A DNA stretch of 64,000 nt. Source: Flavobacteriales bacterium UBA4422 (lineage in GTDB: Bacteria; Bacteroidota; Bacteroidia; Flavobacteriales_G; Salibacteraceae). Location of the stretch: positions 101,563-165,562 of the forward strand of contig DGQE01000034.1 of NCBI GenBank assembly GCA_002389645.1. The letters run 5' to 3'. How positions within the stretch are numbered: the stretch's first letter is position 1; each line of letters opens with the position of its first letter. The translations under genes and the position numbers were made by a program. Below, one piece after another: positions 33,818 through 42,442 of the stretch. A model generated the notes under the pieces. The model had not been told where the DNA came from. It ran no database searches and was given only the letters and a program-made list of their open reading frames with translations.

Positions 33818-34732
33818 TTACCTTCTTTTCCTTCCGCTTGTTTTTCGGCTTTTTGGTTTTTGACTTTTTGATCCTGGCTTGGGCTTCGATCTATGGTTAC
33901 TTCCTGGTTTTGCCTTTTTATTTGAAGGCTGCTTGGGTCTTGGTGGCTTGGATTTGGTGGCTGGCTTAGGTTTTGCTGATGATCCTTTTGAACTCGTCTT
34001 TTGAGTCTTTGAAGATTCAGCCAACAAAGCATTTAACGCACTTAATTCTGTTTCAGTGAAATCTCGAAACTGCCCAGGTGGAACATCCAGTTTGATGTTC
34101 ATTATCCGTGTTCGCTTCAGCTTTTGAACTTCATAACCGAAATGCTCGCACATCCTTCTGATTTGTCGATTAAGTCCTTGGGTTAAGACAATGCTGAAAC
34201 TGTAAGGACTCGTTTGCTCTACTTTACATTTGCGTGTCATGGTTCCCATAATTGGAACTCCATTCCCCATTTTTTGAATGAAATCTGCCGTTACAGGTTT
34301 GTCTACGCTTACTTCATATTCTTTTTCGTGATTGTTGTGGGCACGCAGGATTTTATTGACGATGTCTCCATCATTGGTCATGAAGATTAACCCCTCACTG
34401 GCTTTGTCTAACCTGCCAATCGGAAAAATACGCTTTGGATAATTGATATAGTCAATAATATTGTCTCTCTCGCCAGTGGTATCAGTTGTGGTTACATTGC
34501 CAATGGGTTTATTAAAAACTAGATAGATGTCCTCCTCTGTATTTTCTGAAACTAAGTGGCCATCTACATACACCTTGTCTCTTCTTCCTACTTTATCGCC
34601 AATAACAGGACGTCTTTTGTTAAGAGTTACTCGACCTTGTTCAATCATACGGTCAGCCTCTCTTCTTGAACAGAACCCAATTTCACTCAAGTATTTGTTG
34701 ATGCGAGTGCCTTCCTTTTCGTTCTTGCTCAT
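33818..34732 (-). CDS. rluF: 23S rRNA pseudouridine synthase, RluF type, with basic tail
   Basis: Converts a uridine of 23S rRNA (U2604 in the E. coli RluF) to pseudouridine. An S4 RNA-binding domain is at about 8-55 (RINKYLSEIGFCSRREADRM). The catalytic Asp is Asp109 in GRLDKASEGL (106-115), and the RluF-type blocks HEKEYEVSVD and QGLNRQIRRMCEHFGYEV follow. The final 65 residues (240-304) are a Lys/Arg/Ser/Pro-rich, low-complexity tail not found in E. coli RluF, probably an RNA-binding extension. It follows the VF530 gene by 31 bases on the same strand. Confidence 0.9.
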   Translation of the reverse strand: MSKNEKEGTRINKYLSEIGFCSRREADRMIEQGRVTLNKRRPVIGDKVGRRDKVYVDGHLVSENTEEDIYLVFNKPIGNVTTTDTTGERDNIIDYINYPKRIFPIGRLDKASEGLIFMTNDGDIVNKILRAHNNHEKEYEVSVDKPVTADFIQKMGNGVPIMGTMTRKCKVEQTSPYSFSIVLTQGLNRQIRRMCEHFGYEVQKLKRTRIMNIKLDVPPGQFRDFTETELSALNALLAESSKTQKTSSKGSSAKPKPATKSKPPRPKQPSNKKAKPGSNHRSKPKPGSKSQKPKSRKTSGRKRR

Positions 34733-34763
34733 GAAGTCTTAGTCTGGTTCTTTTTTTGAAGCA

Positions 34764-34991
34764 TCATTTTCGTGATATTGTTCGAAGATAAAGCTGTTCT
34801 ACTTTTTCACGTGCCCAAGGTGTCCGTCTTAAGAAAGTAAGACTTGATTTGACCGAAGGGTTTTCGTTAAAACATCTGATGTTAATTCGATAGCCCAATT
34901 CGTCCCAACCATATTCATCCACTAAATACTCAACAATATCAGCTAGTTTAATACCGTGTAGGGGATTGTTCGGTTGAGAGTTTGTTGTCAT
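34764..34991 (-). CDS. VF530-family DNA-binding protein
   Basis: A 75-residue protein that matches the VF530 pattern throughout: NPLHGIKLADIVEYLVDEYG, then IRCFNENPSVKSSLTFLRRT, then PWAREKVEQLYL. Family members are reported as small helical DNA-binding proteins; the physiological role is unknown. It precedes rluF in the same direction. A -7 element lies upstream (35012-35019). Confidence 0.88.
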   Translation of the reverse strand: MTTNSQPNNPLHGIKLADIVEYLVDEYGWDELGYRINIRCFNENPSVKSSLTFLRRTPWAREKVEQLYLRTISRK

Positions 34992-35011
34992 GAAGTTATG
35001 ATTATCAGACG

Positions 35012-35019
35012 CAAATGTA
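35012..35019 (-). promoter_or_regulatory. -7 element ahead of VF530-rluF
   Basis: Minus-strand TACATTTG, an exact TAnnTTTG match, about 20 bases before the VF530 ATG. The -33 element is not clear. Confidence 0.4.
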
Positions 35020-35132
35020 TAGTTGATTTAAATGATGGCACACGTTTTTGATCCTTGGCGGTCACATGGTGCTAAAACATAATTCTTGCTATTAATGTTA
35101 TCTTGACTTAATTATTGATCTCAGAATGGAGT

Positions 35133-36563
35133 ATGATTGGAATAGATAAGAAGGAGGTTACAGCAGAGGCGTCAGATGTGTTGCAGTTGTTTGATGCTCA
35201 TCAAGCAAAGTCTAGGAAAGTTTCTTTGTCAAATGTCAAAGATAGAAAGGCAAAACTTAGGAGTTTAGAGCGCTCCATATTGAAACATCGCGATGCTATT
35301 TGCGAAGGAATGCATCGGGACTTTAACAAACCAGCAACTGAAATTGACTTAACTGAAATTTACCCTGTCTTGCTCGAAATTCGGCACGCGATTTCTAATT
35401 TATCCCATTGGATGAAGGATGAAAATGTCCCAACTCCGTTGAGCTTGTTTGGTGCTAAGTCCAAGATTCGGTTTGAGCCGAAAGGCACTTCATTGATCAT
35501 TGCTCCGTGGAATTATCCGTTTCAACTTTTGCTTGCTCCTTTGGTTTCTGCGATCGCTGCAGGATGTACTTCCGTTTTAAAACCATCTGAATCTGCTGCG
35601 AATACTACAATAGCTATTAAAAAGATCATACAGGATTGCTTTAATGAAGATGAAGTTAGCATTGTTGAAGGTGGTGTGGAGGTGTCAACGAAATTGTTAA
35701 AACTCAAATTTGACCACATATTCTTTACAGGATCATCTCAAGTTGGTAAGATTGTGATGTCAGCCGCAGCTAAGAATTTGACGAGTGTGACATTAGAATT
35801 GGGAGGAAAATCTCCAACCATTATTGACGAAACAGCTGATCTCAATGCGACAGTTTCGAGAATTGTTTGGGCCAAGTTTATCAATGCCGGACAAACCTGT
35901 ATTGCGCCAGATTATATTCTCATTCATGAGGCGCAAAAGGAAGAGTTTGTGAAAAAGATGGTTGAACAGCTTGAGAAGAATTATGGCAAGAACACTGCGG
36001 AAACAAAAGATATGGCAAGTATTATCAATCAGAAGCAATTTGATCGACTGAATACCATGCTCAAACAAGCGATAGAACTTGGTGCAAAAGTTGTTTTTAA
36101 AGGTGTTTCCAATGGTTCTGAGAAAGGTATTGCTCCAACGTTGATCGAAGGAGTATCTCTTGATAGTCAGCTTATGCAAGAAGAAATATTTGGTCCCTTG
36201 CTTCCGATCATCATTTATGAGGATAAAAGAGAAGTAGTTGATCTCATTCAATCGAAGGATAAGCCGCTAGCTCTTTACGTGTATAGCAAGAGTAAAAAGA
36301 ATATCGACTATTTCTTAAACAACACTTCTTCTGGTGGCATTGGCATCAATATGTCTGCAGCGCATATTGGCAATTCAAATCTACCATTTGGAGGAGTAAA
36401 CAATAGTGGGATTGGAAAATCGAGAGGGCGCTTTGGTTTCTTAGAATTCTCTAATCAACGCGGAATACTTGATCAGAAAATGAAGAGTAGTATCGAGTTT
36501 CTTTCTCCACCCTATACGAGTGGTAAACAAAAGCTCATTTCATTCTTGATGAAATATTTTTAA
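35133..36563 (+). CDS. Class 3-type aldehyde dehydrogenase
   Basis: Oxidises an aldehyde to the acid with NAD(P). The frame is open from a TTG at 35115; the ATG at 35133 is preferred and gives 476 residues. Cofactor-binding and catalytic blocks are present: APWNYPFQLLLAPLVSAIAA, then FTGSSQVGK, catalytic base Glu222 in TLELGGKSP, and catalytic Cys256 in NAGQTCIAPDY. The lack of an N-terminal extension and the C-terminal hydrophobic helix (LISFLMKYF) resemble class 3/fatty aldehyde dehydrogenases, so a lipid-aldehyde substrate is plausible. It converges with the SOUL gene. Confidence 0.92.
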   Translation: MIGIDKKEVTAEASDVLQLFDAHQAKSRKVSLSNVKDRKAKLRSLERSILKHRDAICEGMHRDFNKPATEIDLTEIYPVLLEIRHAISNLSHWMKDENVPTPLSLFGAKSKIRFEPKGTSLIIAPWNYPFQLLLAPLVSAIAAGCTSVLKPSESAANTTIAIKKIIQDCFNEDEVSIVEGGVEVSTKLLKLKFDHIFFTGSSQVGKIVMSAAAKNLTSVTLELGGKSPTIIDETADLNATVSRIVWAKFINAGQTCIAPDYILIHEAQKEEFVKKMVEQLEKNYGKNTAETKDMASIINQKQFDRLNTMLKQAIELGAKVVFKGVSNGSEKGIAPTLIEGVSLDSQLMQEEIFGPLLPIIIYEDKREVVDLIQSKDKPLALYVYSKSKKNIDYFLNNTSSGGIGINMSAAHIGNSNLPFGGVNNSGIGKSRGRFGFLEFSNQRGILDQKMKSSIEFLSPPYTSGKQKLISFLMKYF

Positions 36564-36575
36564 GCCGCAAAAAGC

Positions 36576-37181
36576 TTAGATCTCATAATTAACTAGCTCT
36601 ACTGTCATTTCATTCCTTCTGTTCGTCATTTGATATGGCGGATTGTAACCAAGAAAGATGAATTTCCCAGTATGTTGAATTCCTTTCTTTGCAAGAAAAT
36701 CAGTCAATTCCTTTTGTTTTTGAGCTAATTTTTCATCATTGGCCCAACCTCTGAAACTTATGGCTGCTATGATTTTACTTGATTCAGATTCGAATTGAAT
36801 GCTGCTATCATTTGGTTTAGGCAAATCGCTGATTTGATACTCCTTTGGAATGATGAATTTCATTCTCATGGTATCTCCCATTTCCATGGCAACTGGTGTG
36901 GTCATTGCGATTGACTTATTCTCTTCATTACCACCAAAAATATATCCTGCTAATACTCTGAACCCCGAGCCTGAGGCGTCCTTGTAAGATTGTTTGACCA
37001 TAGAAATACTGGAATAGTTCACATTCGGATATGAACGTATTTCAAATTCATCATAGGATTGAAGAACCTTATAGTCGACTGTTTCTGTTGAATTGGTTGA
37101 TCTGCTCACGAATGCTTGTAAAATGATGAATGCTAAAACTAAAATTGCTGCTACTAAAAGAATGTTGTTGGTGGCTTTCAT
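36576..37181 (-). CDS. SOUL-family heme-binding protein
   Basis: A 201-residue protein from the ATG at 37179-37181. It has one N-terminal membrane segment (ILLVAAILVLAFIILQAFV), then the SOUL domain: VDYKVLQSYDEFEIRSYPNV, NYSSISMVKQS, FRVLAGYIFGGNEENKSIAM, then TTPVAMEM and FIIPKEYQISDLPKP. SOUL proteins bind heme or related tetrapyrroles; here the protein is probably anchored with its domain in the periplasm. It is the last gene of the minus operon that begins with the PLP enzyme, and lies 53 bases after YdcF. Confidence 0.85.
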   Translation of the reverse strand: MKATNNILLVAAILVLAFIILQAFVSRSTNSTETVDYKVLQSYDEFEIRSYPNVNYSSISMVKQSYKDASGSGFRVLAGYIFGGNEENKSIAMTTPVAMEMGDTMRMKFIIPKEYQISDLPKPNDSSIQFESESSKIIAAISFRGWANDEKLAQKQKELTDFLAKKGIQHTGKFIFLGYNPPYQMTNRRNEMTVELVNYEI

Positions 37182-37234
37182 TGTTTCTGTTTTTAATATA
37201 AACGAAAGAACAAGCACTTAAGTTCTGAAAACCT

Positions 37235-37987
37235 TTATATCCAACCCCGTAATTCGTAATAGGTAAGTGCAACATATTCTCTTGCCACACGAATCTCATA
37301 TTGCAAATAACTCCAAAGGTTGTAGCGCCATGCAAGGCTTGGGGCGAAATACTCCTTGTCTTCTTTCAAGCTTTCTGGTGTCAAGTCATGTTCGAAAGCT
37401 GGAGACCCACCGACAAATTGAAACCCTTCTGATTTGAAACAAGCTGCTGCTCTGGTCATATGCTCAGGAGAGGTAACAACTAGGATACGTTTAGATTTTT
37501 CTATTTTATTTGAGACTGAAACCGCTTGCTCATGCGTGTTAGCACCGTCTGTTTCAAAGGAAATCCGCTCTTTTTCAACACCCCTCAATATTAACTCACT
37601 AGCCATCAATTCAGACGCTGATAGTGGTTCGTCTGATAATTCATTTTTCGGAAGAGCAATGATGATTTCTGTTCCTGGATAGTACAATGCTTTTTCTGCC
37701 GCTTTATAGCAGCGCATTAAGCCATCTGCACTGGGCATTCCTTCGCCACCCAAGAGGATAATAACTTCAGGAGATTCACTGTAGTTAGATTCCACCTTAC
37801 CTAAATCGGCATAGGCGTAAAAAGGAATGTCTGTAAATGCCAGTATGAACATTGAGATGAAGGTAAATCCCGCAGCAATGAAGGTCCACTTCAAAAGTCG
37901 AAAAACAGAAAAACGCTTTTCTTGCGCTGTTGTGCTGTTTTTGGTTTTAAGCTTCTTCAAAGTTTTCACAGGATCTGTACTTTTCAT
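37235..37987 (-). CDS. YdcF/DUF218-family membrane protein
   Basis: A 250-residue protein with one N-terminal membrane segment (LKWTFIAAGFTFISMFILAF) and a DUF218 domain: VIILLGGEGMPSADGLMRCY (about 74-93), then GANTHEQAVSVSNKI and ILVVTSPEHMTRAAACFKSE. DUF218 proteins such as SanA and ElyC act on envelope integrity or peptidoglycan precursors in E. coli; the role here is not proven. It overlaps the end of the patatin gene by four bases (ATGA) and is in the same operon. Confidence 0.82.
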   Translation of the reverse strand: MKSTDPVKTLKKLKTKNSTTAQEKRFSVFRLLKWTFIAAGFTFISMFILAFTDIPFYAYADLGKVESNYSESPEVIILLGGEGMPSADGLMRCYKAAEKALYYPGTEIIIALPKNELSDEPLSASELMASELILRGVEKERISFETDGANTHEQAVSVSNKIEKSKRILVVTSPEHMTRAAACFKSEGFQFVGGSPAFEHDLTPESLKEDKEYFAPSLAWRYNLWSYLQYEIRVAREYVALTYYELRGWI

Positions 37988-38753
37988 GGCGCCAAACTAA
38001 ATTTTACCAGTGCTTTTTTAGCATCATCATAGCCTTGCTTCATTAAACTATCCACTTGATCGGTATTAGACCTGCTGAAAGATGAGAGATCTGGCTTGAT
38101 AAGTAAATCGGCATCTTTTGTTTGAAGTTTAGATGAAGTAAGTAATGTGAAGTGAAAACTGTTCAAGAGCACATCAAATATATGTTTTGGTTTTTCATAT
38201 TTAAACTGGGCATTAAGGTCAATACCAATCACATAGTAAGCACCCATGTTTCGAACTGTATCGATGGGCACATTTTCGACAATGCCGCCGTCAATCATCA
38301 TTTTATTATTGATTTTTATTGGATTAAAAATACCAGGTATGCACGTACTCGCCTTCACAGCGTCAGTAATAGAACCGTCTTTAATTACTACTTTTTCTCC
38401 GCTTGCGGCATCTGTGGCTACCATTGAAATTGGAATTTTACTTTCTGTTATAAGCTCGTCTCCAATGTGTTTTTTAATCAATTCCCCCATTTTTTCATTT
38501 GACAATAGTCCATAGCGAGATAGAGATAGCTCTGCTATGTCAATCCAGTTTAGTTGAAGTGCAATTTCCTCTATTTCTTCACATGACTTTCCGAATGCAT
38601 AGAACGCGCCAACAAAGGCCCCTATACTTGTTCCAGAAATGTATCGATGTTAATCTCGGCTTCTCTAAGTGCTTTTAAAACGCCCACATGGGCTGCTCCT
38701 AATACTGCTCCGCCACCAAGTGCTAACCCAATTTTTTTGTTTGATTTCCCCAT
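37984..38753 (-). pseudogene. Patatin-like phospholipase, frameshifted
   Basis: The gene starts at the ATG at 38751-38753: MGKSNKKIGLALGGGAVLGA, the oxyanion-hole motif of patatins, then the frame ends early at a TAG soon after the residues NID. In a different frame the protein continues ISGTSIGAFVGAFYAFGKSC, with the nucleophile motif GTSIG, and then runs cleanly to 37984 with the catalytic Asp motif DGGIVENVPID. One missing base near 38641-38643 (GAT followed by ACATT, where GATTACATT would restore DYISGTS) explains the break. With that base the product would be 256 residues. It is either a real pseudogene or a sequencing error; the downstream ORF alone (173 residues) lacks the nucleophile. 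Methyltransferase gene precedes it, YdcF overlaps its end. Confidence 0.85.
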
Positions 38754-38766
38754 TCGTTCGTGTGAA

Positions 38767-39378
38767 TTATTTCTTCCTGCCGACAAATCTTATAACGGCA
38801 CTCTGCCCGACATGATAAAGCCCTTCTTTCAATTCTACTTCTTTTTCTTCTAGTTCAATGATGTCGAAATTGCTGAAATCACTTTTAAGTTCTTCAGAAG
38901 AAAAAAGCATGTCAATGTTTTTTGGTCCACCTGCCTTAGGATTGACTGAATTGAATTGAAGGTGCTTTTTGTTAAAGCCTTCAAGAATGAGAATTCCTCC
39001 AGGTTTCAAAAATTGGGTGAGTTGTTGATGATACTTCGTTCTGAGATTTGATGGGAAATGAACATAAACCAACCCGATGGCATCGAATTCGCTTTCCAAG
39101 TAGTTGATTTGACTCAATTCTCCTACTTTATAGTCAATGTGTACTCCTAGATCATCTGCTAGAGCTTCGGCTTTAATCTTGCCTTCAGAGCTCATGTCGA
39201 AAGCCGAAACATCCCAACCCAGTGTGGCTGCATATACGGCATTTCTTCCTTCACCTTCAGCAGGCATCAAAAGCTTGCCTGGCTTTAGTTCTGAGATTTG
39301 TTGTTTGAAATAGTCATTTGGCTCCTTGCCGAAGGCAAATGCATCATCTTTATATCGCGAGTCCCAAAATTCTTTCAT
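38767..39378 (-). CDS. Class I SAM-dependent methyltransferase, TehB-like
   Basis: A 203-residue methyltransferase. The N-terminus FWDSRYKDDAFAFGKEPNDY is common to TehB/thiopurine-type enzymes. SAM-binding motif I is LLMPAEGEGRNAVYAATLGW (36-55), followed by VSAFDMSSEGKIKAEALADD, and motif post-II in FDAIGLVYVHFP. Possible roles are tellurite, thiopurine or halide methylation; none can be chosen from sequence. It overlaps the cupin gene by four bases upstream and leaves 13 bases before the patatin start. Confidence 0.8.
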   Translation of the reverse strand: MKEFWDSRYKDDAFAFGKEPNDYFKQQISELKPGKLLMPAEGEGRNAVYAATLGWDVSAFDMSSEGKIKAEALADDLGVHIDYKVGELSQINYLESEFDAIGLVYVHFPSNLRTKYHQQLTQFLKPGGILILEGFNKKHLQFNSVNPKAGGPKNIDMLFSSEELKSDFSNFDIIELEEKEVELKEGLYHVGQSAVIRFVGRKK

Positions 39379-39791
39379 AAATTCTTTGGTTCAATTATTA
39401 GGAAAATAGCGGTGTCTTCTCCAATGTTTAGGACTTCATGCCATTCAATGAAATCATTGTAAAAACTATAGTTAGTAGGCACATTCACTTCTCTAGTTCC
39501 AGTGGTGTCGGTAATTTGAAACTTACTTCCTTTCAGAGTATATCCAAAGTGAGCGCTGTGAAAATGACGTTCGTGGCCTACGCCCGGAGGAAAGGTGCAT
39601 TTCAACGACCTGATCGATTCATTTTCCTCTAACACTTTACAAACTGATTCACCATGCCATCCTGCTGCCAAAGGGTCGGGAAGCTTGGTTTGATTGCCAC
39701 AGGACGAAATTACTGCCACGAGGATTAAATGAAGCAATGAGAAATACTTGCTTCTCTGGGTTTGAATTTTTTCAAAAATTAATGCGCTCAT
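39375..39791 (-). CDS. Cupin-domain lipoprotein
   Basis: A 138-residue exported protein. The signal peptide ends in the lipobox I-S-S-C (Cys31), so the mature part is lipid-anchored. The single cupin domain shows motif 1 GVGHERHFHSAHFGYTLKGS (69-88), with His ligands, and a second-motif region FIEWHEVLNIG near 114-124. Cupins of this size can be dioxygenases, isomerases or simply ligand binders; the metal site has His-x-His. It lies downstream of the PLP enzyme by 21 bases and overlaps the methyltransferase start by four. Confidence 0.75.
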   Translation of the reverse strand: MSALIFEKIQTQRSKYFSLLHLILVAVISSCGNQTKLPDPLAAGWHGESVCKVLEENESIRSLKCTFPPGVGHERHFHSAHFGYTLKGSKFQITDTTGTREVNVPTNYSFYNDFIEWHEVLNIGEDTAIFLIIEPKNL

Positions 39792-39812
39792 GCCTTAAGT
39801 TCCAATTCATTT

Positions 39813-41657
39813 CTAAATTTCTCTTACAAAATCTTTAAAAACCTCTTTGTGTCGATTAAGGTCCATGTTCGCAGAAAGAGAAACACGTGCAATATAATCC
39901 TTGTCGCCTTCTTTGGTTGTGCCTTGGGTTGATGTTGCGGGTATAGTCCAATAGCATCCTTTCAATTGACCATAGCTCACACAGTATTTGCTTTCATCAG
40001 GTATTTCTGTAATCATCAAATCAATTAATTTGAGATTCAATGCTCGTTTATAAGTTTCTCTTTCTTCATCCGTATCTCCTTTCGTAGGAAGATCAAGAGA
40101 GAATACAGAAGGCGTGAATCCTCTTTGCGCCAGCTCTTCAGAAACAAAATTGATTTTGGCTGTTGGCAATGCTTCTTTGATGAAGTTGACAAAGGCGCGT
40201 GTATTCTTATAGGCATCTGCAATGCGCTGCACCATTGACGGCATTTGCTTGGCTAAAATTTCATACTGAAGCTGAGTCGCTTCATTGTCGCAAAGAGAGA
40301 GGTGTTTTTCGATGCTATCCATTAAAGCTTCCGATTTTGTATTTCCCACACAATAACCCGCGGTGCATTTTCCACCACTTGGAAACTTTGACCCACTCAC
40401 ATAAGAGATCGTTCTAACGGTTGATAGTATTTCACCATCACCTAAAAAATGAACGTTGGGGCAAAAAGTTTGGTCTAGAATGAAAACGGGGTCGATGGCT
40501 TCTTTGCCAGAAGCAGTTTTTCGTTGTCGACTCAGTGCCTCTTTTAATTTATCAAGGTCAGGCACTTCAACCCTAGGGTTTGTAGGAATTTCTGCGATGA
40601 TATACGGCACAGCATCTTCTTCTGCAATTTGAGCCAACACCGTTTCGACACTTTGTACCATGTCGTTGTCGCCATCAACAGGTAGATCTACAACCTCAAC
40701 ATTTTTTATGCTAGCAGCCACACGTCTTGCTTGATCATTGGTTCCGCCATAACAGTTTGGTGGAACGATGAATTTTATTGCCTTTCCACTATGATGGCGT
40801 TGTGCATCATCAATTAGTCCCATCATTATAGCATACTGCACCGAAAGGCCACTAGAACCTACCAATGCTTTTGTATTAGAACCTGTGATGTTTTTGATTG
40901 ATTGGATAACCGATGCCTTATCTGCGGCTGTATCGCCCTTAAAGGTGACGATGGCTGATTGTTCAACCAGAGATTTCAATGCGGGAATGCAATTGGCCGG
41001 AGTCATTGCAATAGATTCTCTTCTTCGCACGTGCTGAATCGCAGAAACATAGTTGTCATTTTGCTTGCCATTAATAAGGAGGATGCTGCCTAAGTCGCCA
41101 TGCTCATGAATGGAAAAGTCAATGTTTTCGCTAAGATCAGTTTTGCTAACAGTGTTTTCTTCTGAAATGAAAACGGTACTGCCATCAAAAGCAGAAAGTG
41201 ATGCTAAATCATCTACACGTTCCAACTCAAATTTATAGCCATAGACCTCCTTTAGTGTTGCTTCATTAAAAGAGTGGGGGAGCGATTCGGTATAAACGAT
41301 ACGTGTGTTTTTATTCGTCAATAGGTTTGTTCTCAGTATAGCTAACAAAGGCATAGTTGCAGACGAAAAACTAATTACATTTTCTGTCTTTAAATTATGA
41401 AGTTGTGCTATTCCCCATTCTAGAACACAAGATAGGGGATGACCTAGCCGAATATAATCGTAAGCAGTAGGTAATTCATTGAGTGCTGATGTAGATGAAT
41501 CATTCGCGTGATAAAGCTGTTCAAATTGCTCTAAGAACTGAGTTTTAGCCAAACTTTCATCGTAAATATCTAGGCGATGGGTGGTTAGGTTTAGCCAATC
41601 GGTTGGCATGTTTTCTAAAACATCTTTGAGGTAATCGAGCATGGTATTTTCTTGCAT
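39813..41657 (-). CDS. Large PLP-dependent transferase, cystathionine gamma-synthase-like
   Basis: A 614-residue protein, well over the usual 380-420 of the Cys/Met-metabolism family. The C-terminal part (about 255-614) carries the family's features: YGGTNDQARR (303-312), AEIPTNPRVEVPDLDKLKEA (355-374), DQTFCPN (395-401) and the PLP lysine Lys424 in YVSGSKFPSGGK (419-430). The N-terminal 230 residues look like a second, degenerate copy of the same fold, with SFSSATMPLLAILRTNLL aligned to GSSGLSVQYAIMMGL and no equivalent Lys. Substrate unknown. A strong SD-like sequence precedes it. First gene of the minus operon cupin-methyltransferase-patatin-YdcF-SOUL. Confidence 0.72.
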   Translation of the reverse strand: MQENTMLDYLKDVLENMPTDWLNLTTHRLDIYDESLAKTQFLEQFEQLYHANDSSTSALNELPTAYDYIRLGHPLSCVLEWGIAQLHNLKTENVISFSSATMPLLAILRTNLLTNKNTRIVYTESLPHSFNEATLKEVYGYKFELERVDDLASLSAFDGSTVFISEENTVSKTDLSENIDFSIHEHGDLGSILLINGKQNDNYVSAIQHVRRRESIAMTPANCIPALKSLVEQSAIVTFKGDTAADKASVIQSIKNITGSNTKALVGSSGLSVQYAIMMGLIDDAQRHHSGKAIKFIVPPNCYGGTNDQARRVAASIKNVEVVDLPVDGDNDMVQSVETVLAQIAEEDAVPYIIAEIPTNPRVEVPDLDKLKEALSRQRKTASGKEAIDPVFILDQTFCPNVHFLGDGEILSTVRTISYVSGSKFPSGGKCTAGYCVGNTKSEALMDSIEKHLSLCDNEATQLQYEILAKQMPSMVQRIADAYKNTRAFVNFIKEALPTAKINFVSEELAQRGFTPSVFSLDLPTKGDTDEERETYKRALNLKLIDLMITEIPDESKYCVSYGQLKGCYWTIPATSTQGTTKEGDKDYIARVSLSANMDLNRHKEVFKDFVREI

Positions 41658-41663
41658 AGTATT

Positions 41664-41670
41664 CTCCTTT
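41664..41670 (-). promoter_or_regulatory. Strong Shine-Dalgarno-like site (AAAGGAG)
   Basis: Minus-strand AAAGGAG, six bases before the ATG of the PLP-enzyme gene. Most starts in this window lack such a clear SD, in line with weak SD use in Bacteroidota, so this one stands out and supports the chosen start. Confidence 0.5.
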
Positions 41671-41776
41671 CAAAAGGGGCGAAAGCTACGGTTATTAAAT
41701 TATTTGAGAAGTGTTTGATCGGTCTTTTGTCAAGTTAATTCACGGACCTTACTTGGCTCGATATTGCTTGTCATTT

Positions 41777-42442
41777 TTATAAAACACCTTGACGACTCAT
41801 CTCTTTTAATAGCTTCTCTATCCAGAGTTTGTATTGCATGCCAGACGGGTGAAGGCCATCATTAGCAACTAATTTTGGCTCTTTAATGCCTCTGCGAGAA
41901 ATGGGGGTGATGTCAATGAAAGATACCTGCATTGAGTCGCAAATGCTTTTAGCGTATGCGTTGTATGTGTCAAGCTCTTCCGAAACCCATTCACCTTTTT
42001 GCTCTTGGCCAAATGGAGTGAAATAATAATCGGGAATACTCAAGACGAAAACTCGATTGGGATCATTTTGAGCGTAGAAAATGGCAGAATCTAATAGGGT
42101 TATAAACTCATTTTCATACTGTGAAAAAGGGCGACCTTGATACTGATTATTCACGCCAATAAGAAGGGTTGCAAAATCATAATTGTTATCTGGTTTTGCT
42201 TCAGAAATTGCTTTTAGAAGGTCATCAGTTCTCCACCCTGTCTGGTCAATGTCAGTTGGTTCAGTCCATGTGTAGGCTTTATTTATGGCCTCGTAAAGCT
42301 GAACATAGAGATTTTCACTGTCGGGTACCGATTCTCCGTAAGTATATGAATCTCCTAGTGAAAGAAACTTGCTCATGTCTTGAGCGAAACTCAGCGAGCA
42401 GACTATCAACAAAAGACAAAGAGCAATGATGGGTTTAAGCAT
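41777..42442 (-). CDS. SGNH/GDSL-family hydrolase, exported
   Basis: A 221-residue secreted or periplasmic esterase-type protein. The ATG at 42440-42442 gives signal peptide MLKPIIALCLLLIVCSLSFA and is preferred over the GTG at 42457. Block I is SLGDSYTYGE (nucleophile Ser), block III LIGVNNQYQGR, and block V NDGLHPSG (Asp-His). The natural substrate is unknown; such enzymes deacylate lipids or polysaccharides. The ATG lies within the end of a decayed reading frame just upstream. Confidence 0.85.
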   Translation of the reverse strand: MLKPIIALCLLLIVCSLSFAQDMSKFLSLGDSYTYGESVPDSENLYVQLYEAINKAYTWTEPTDIDQTGWRTDDLLKAISEAKPDNNYDFATLLIGVNNQYQGRPFSQYENEFITLLDSAIFYAQNDPNRVFVLSIPDYYFTPFGQEQKGEWVSEELDTYNAYAKSICDSMQVSFIDITPISRRGIKEPKLVANDGLHPSGMQYKLWIEKLLKEMSRQGVL

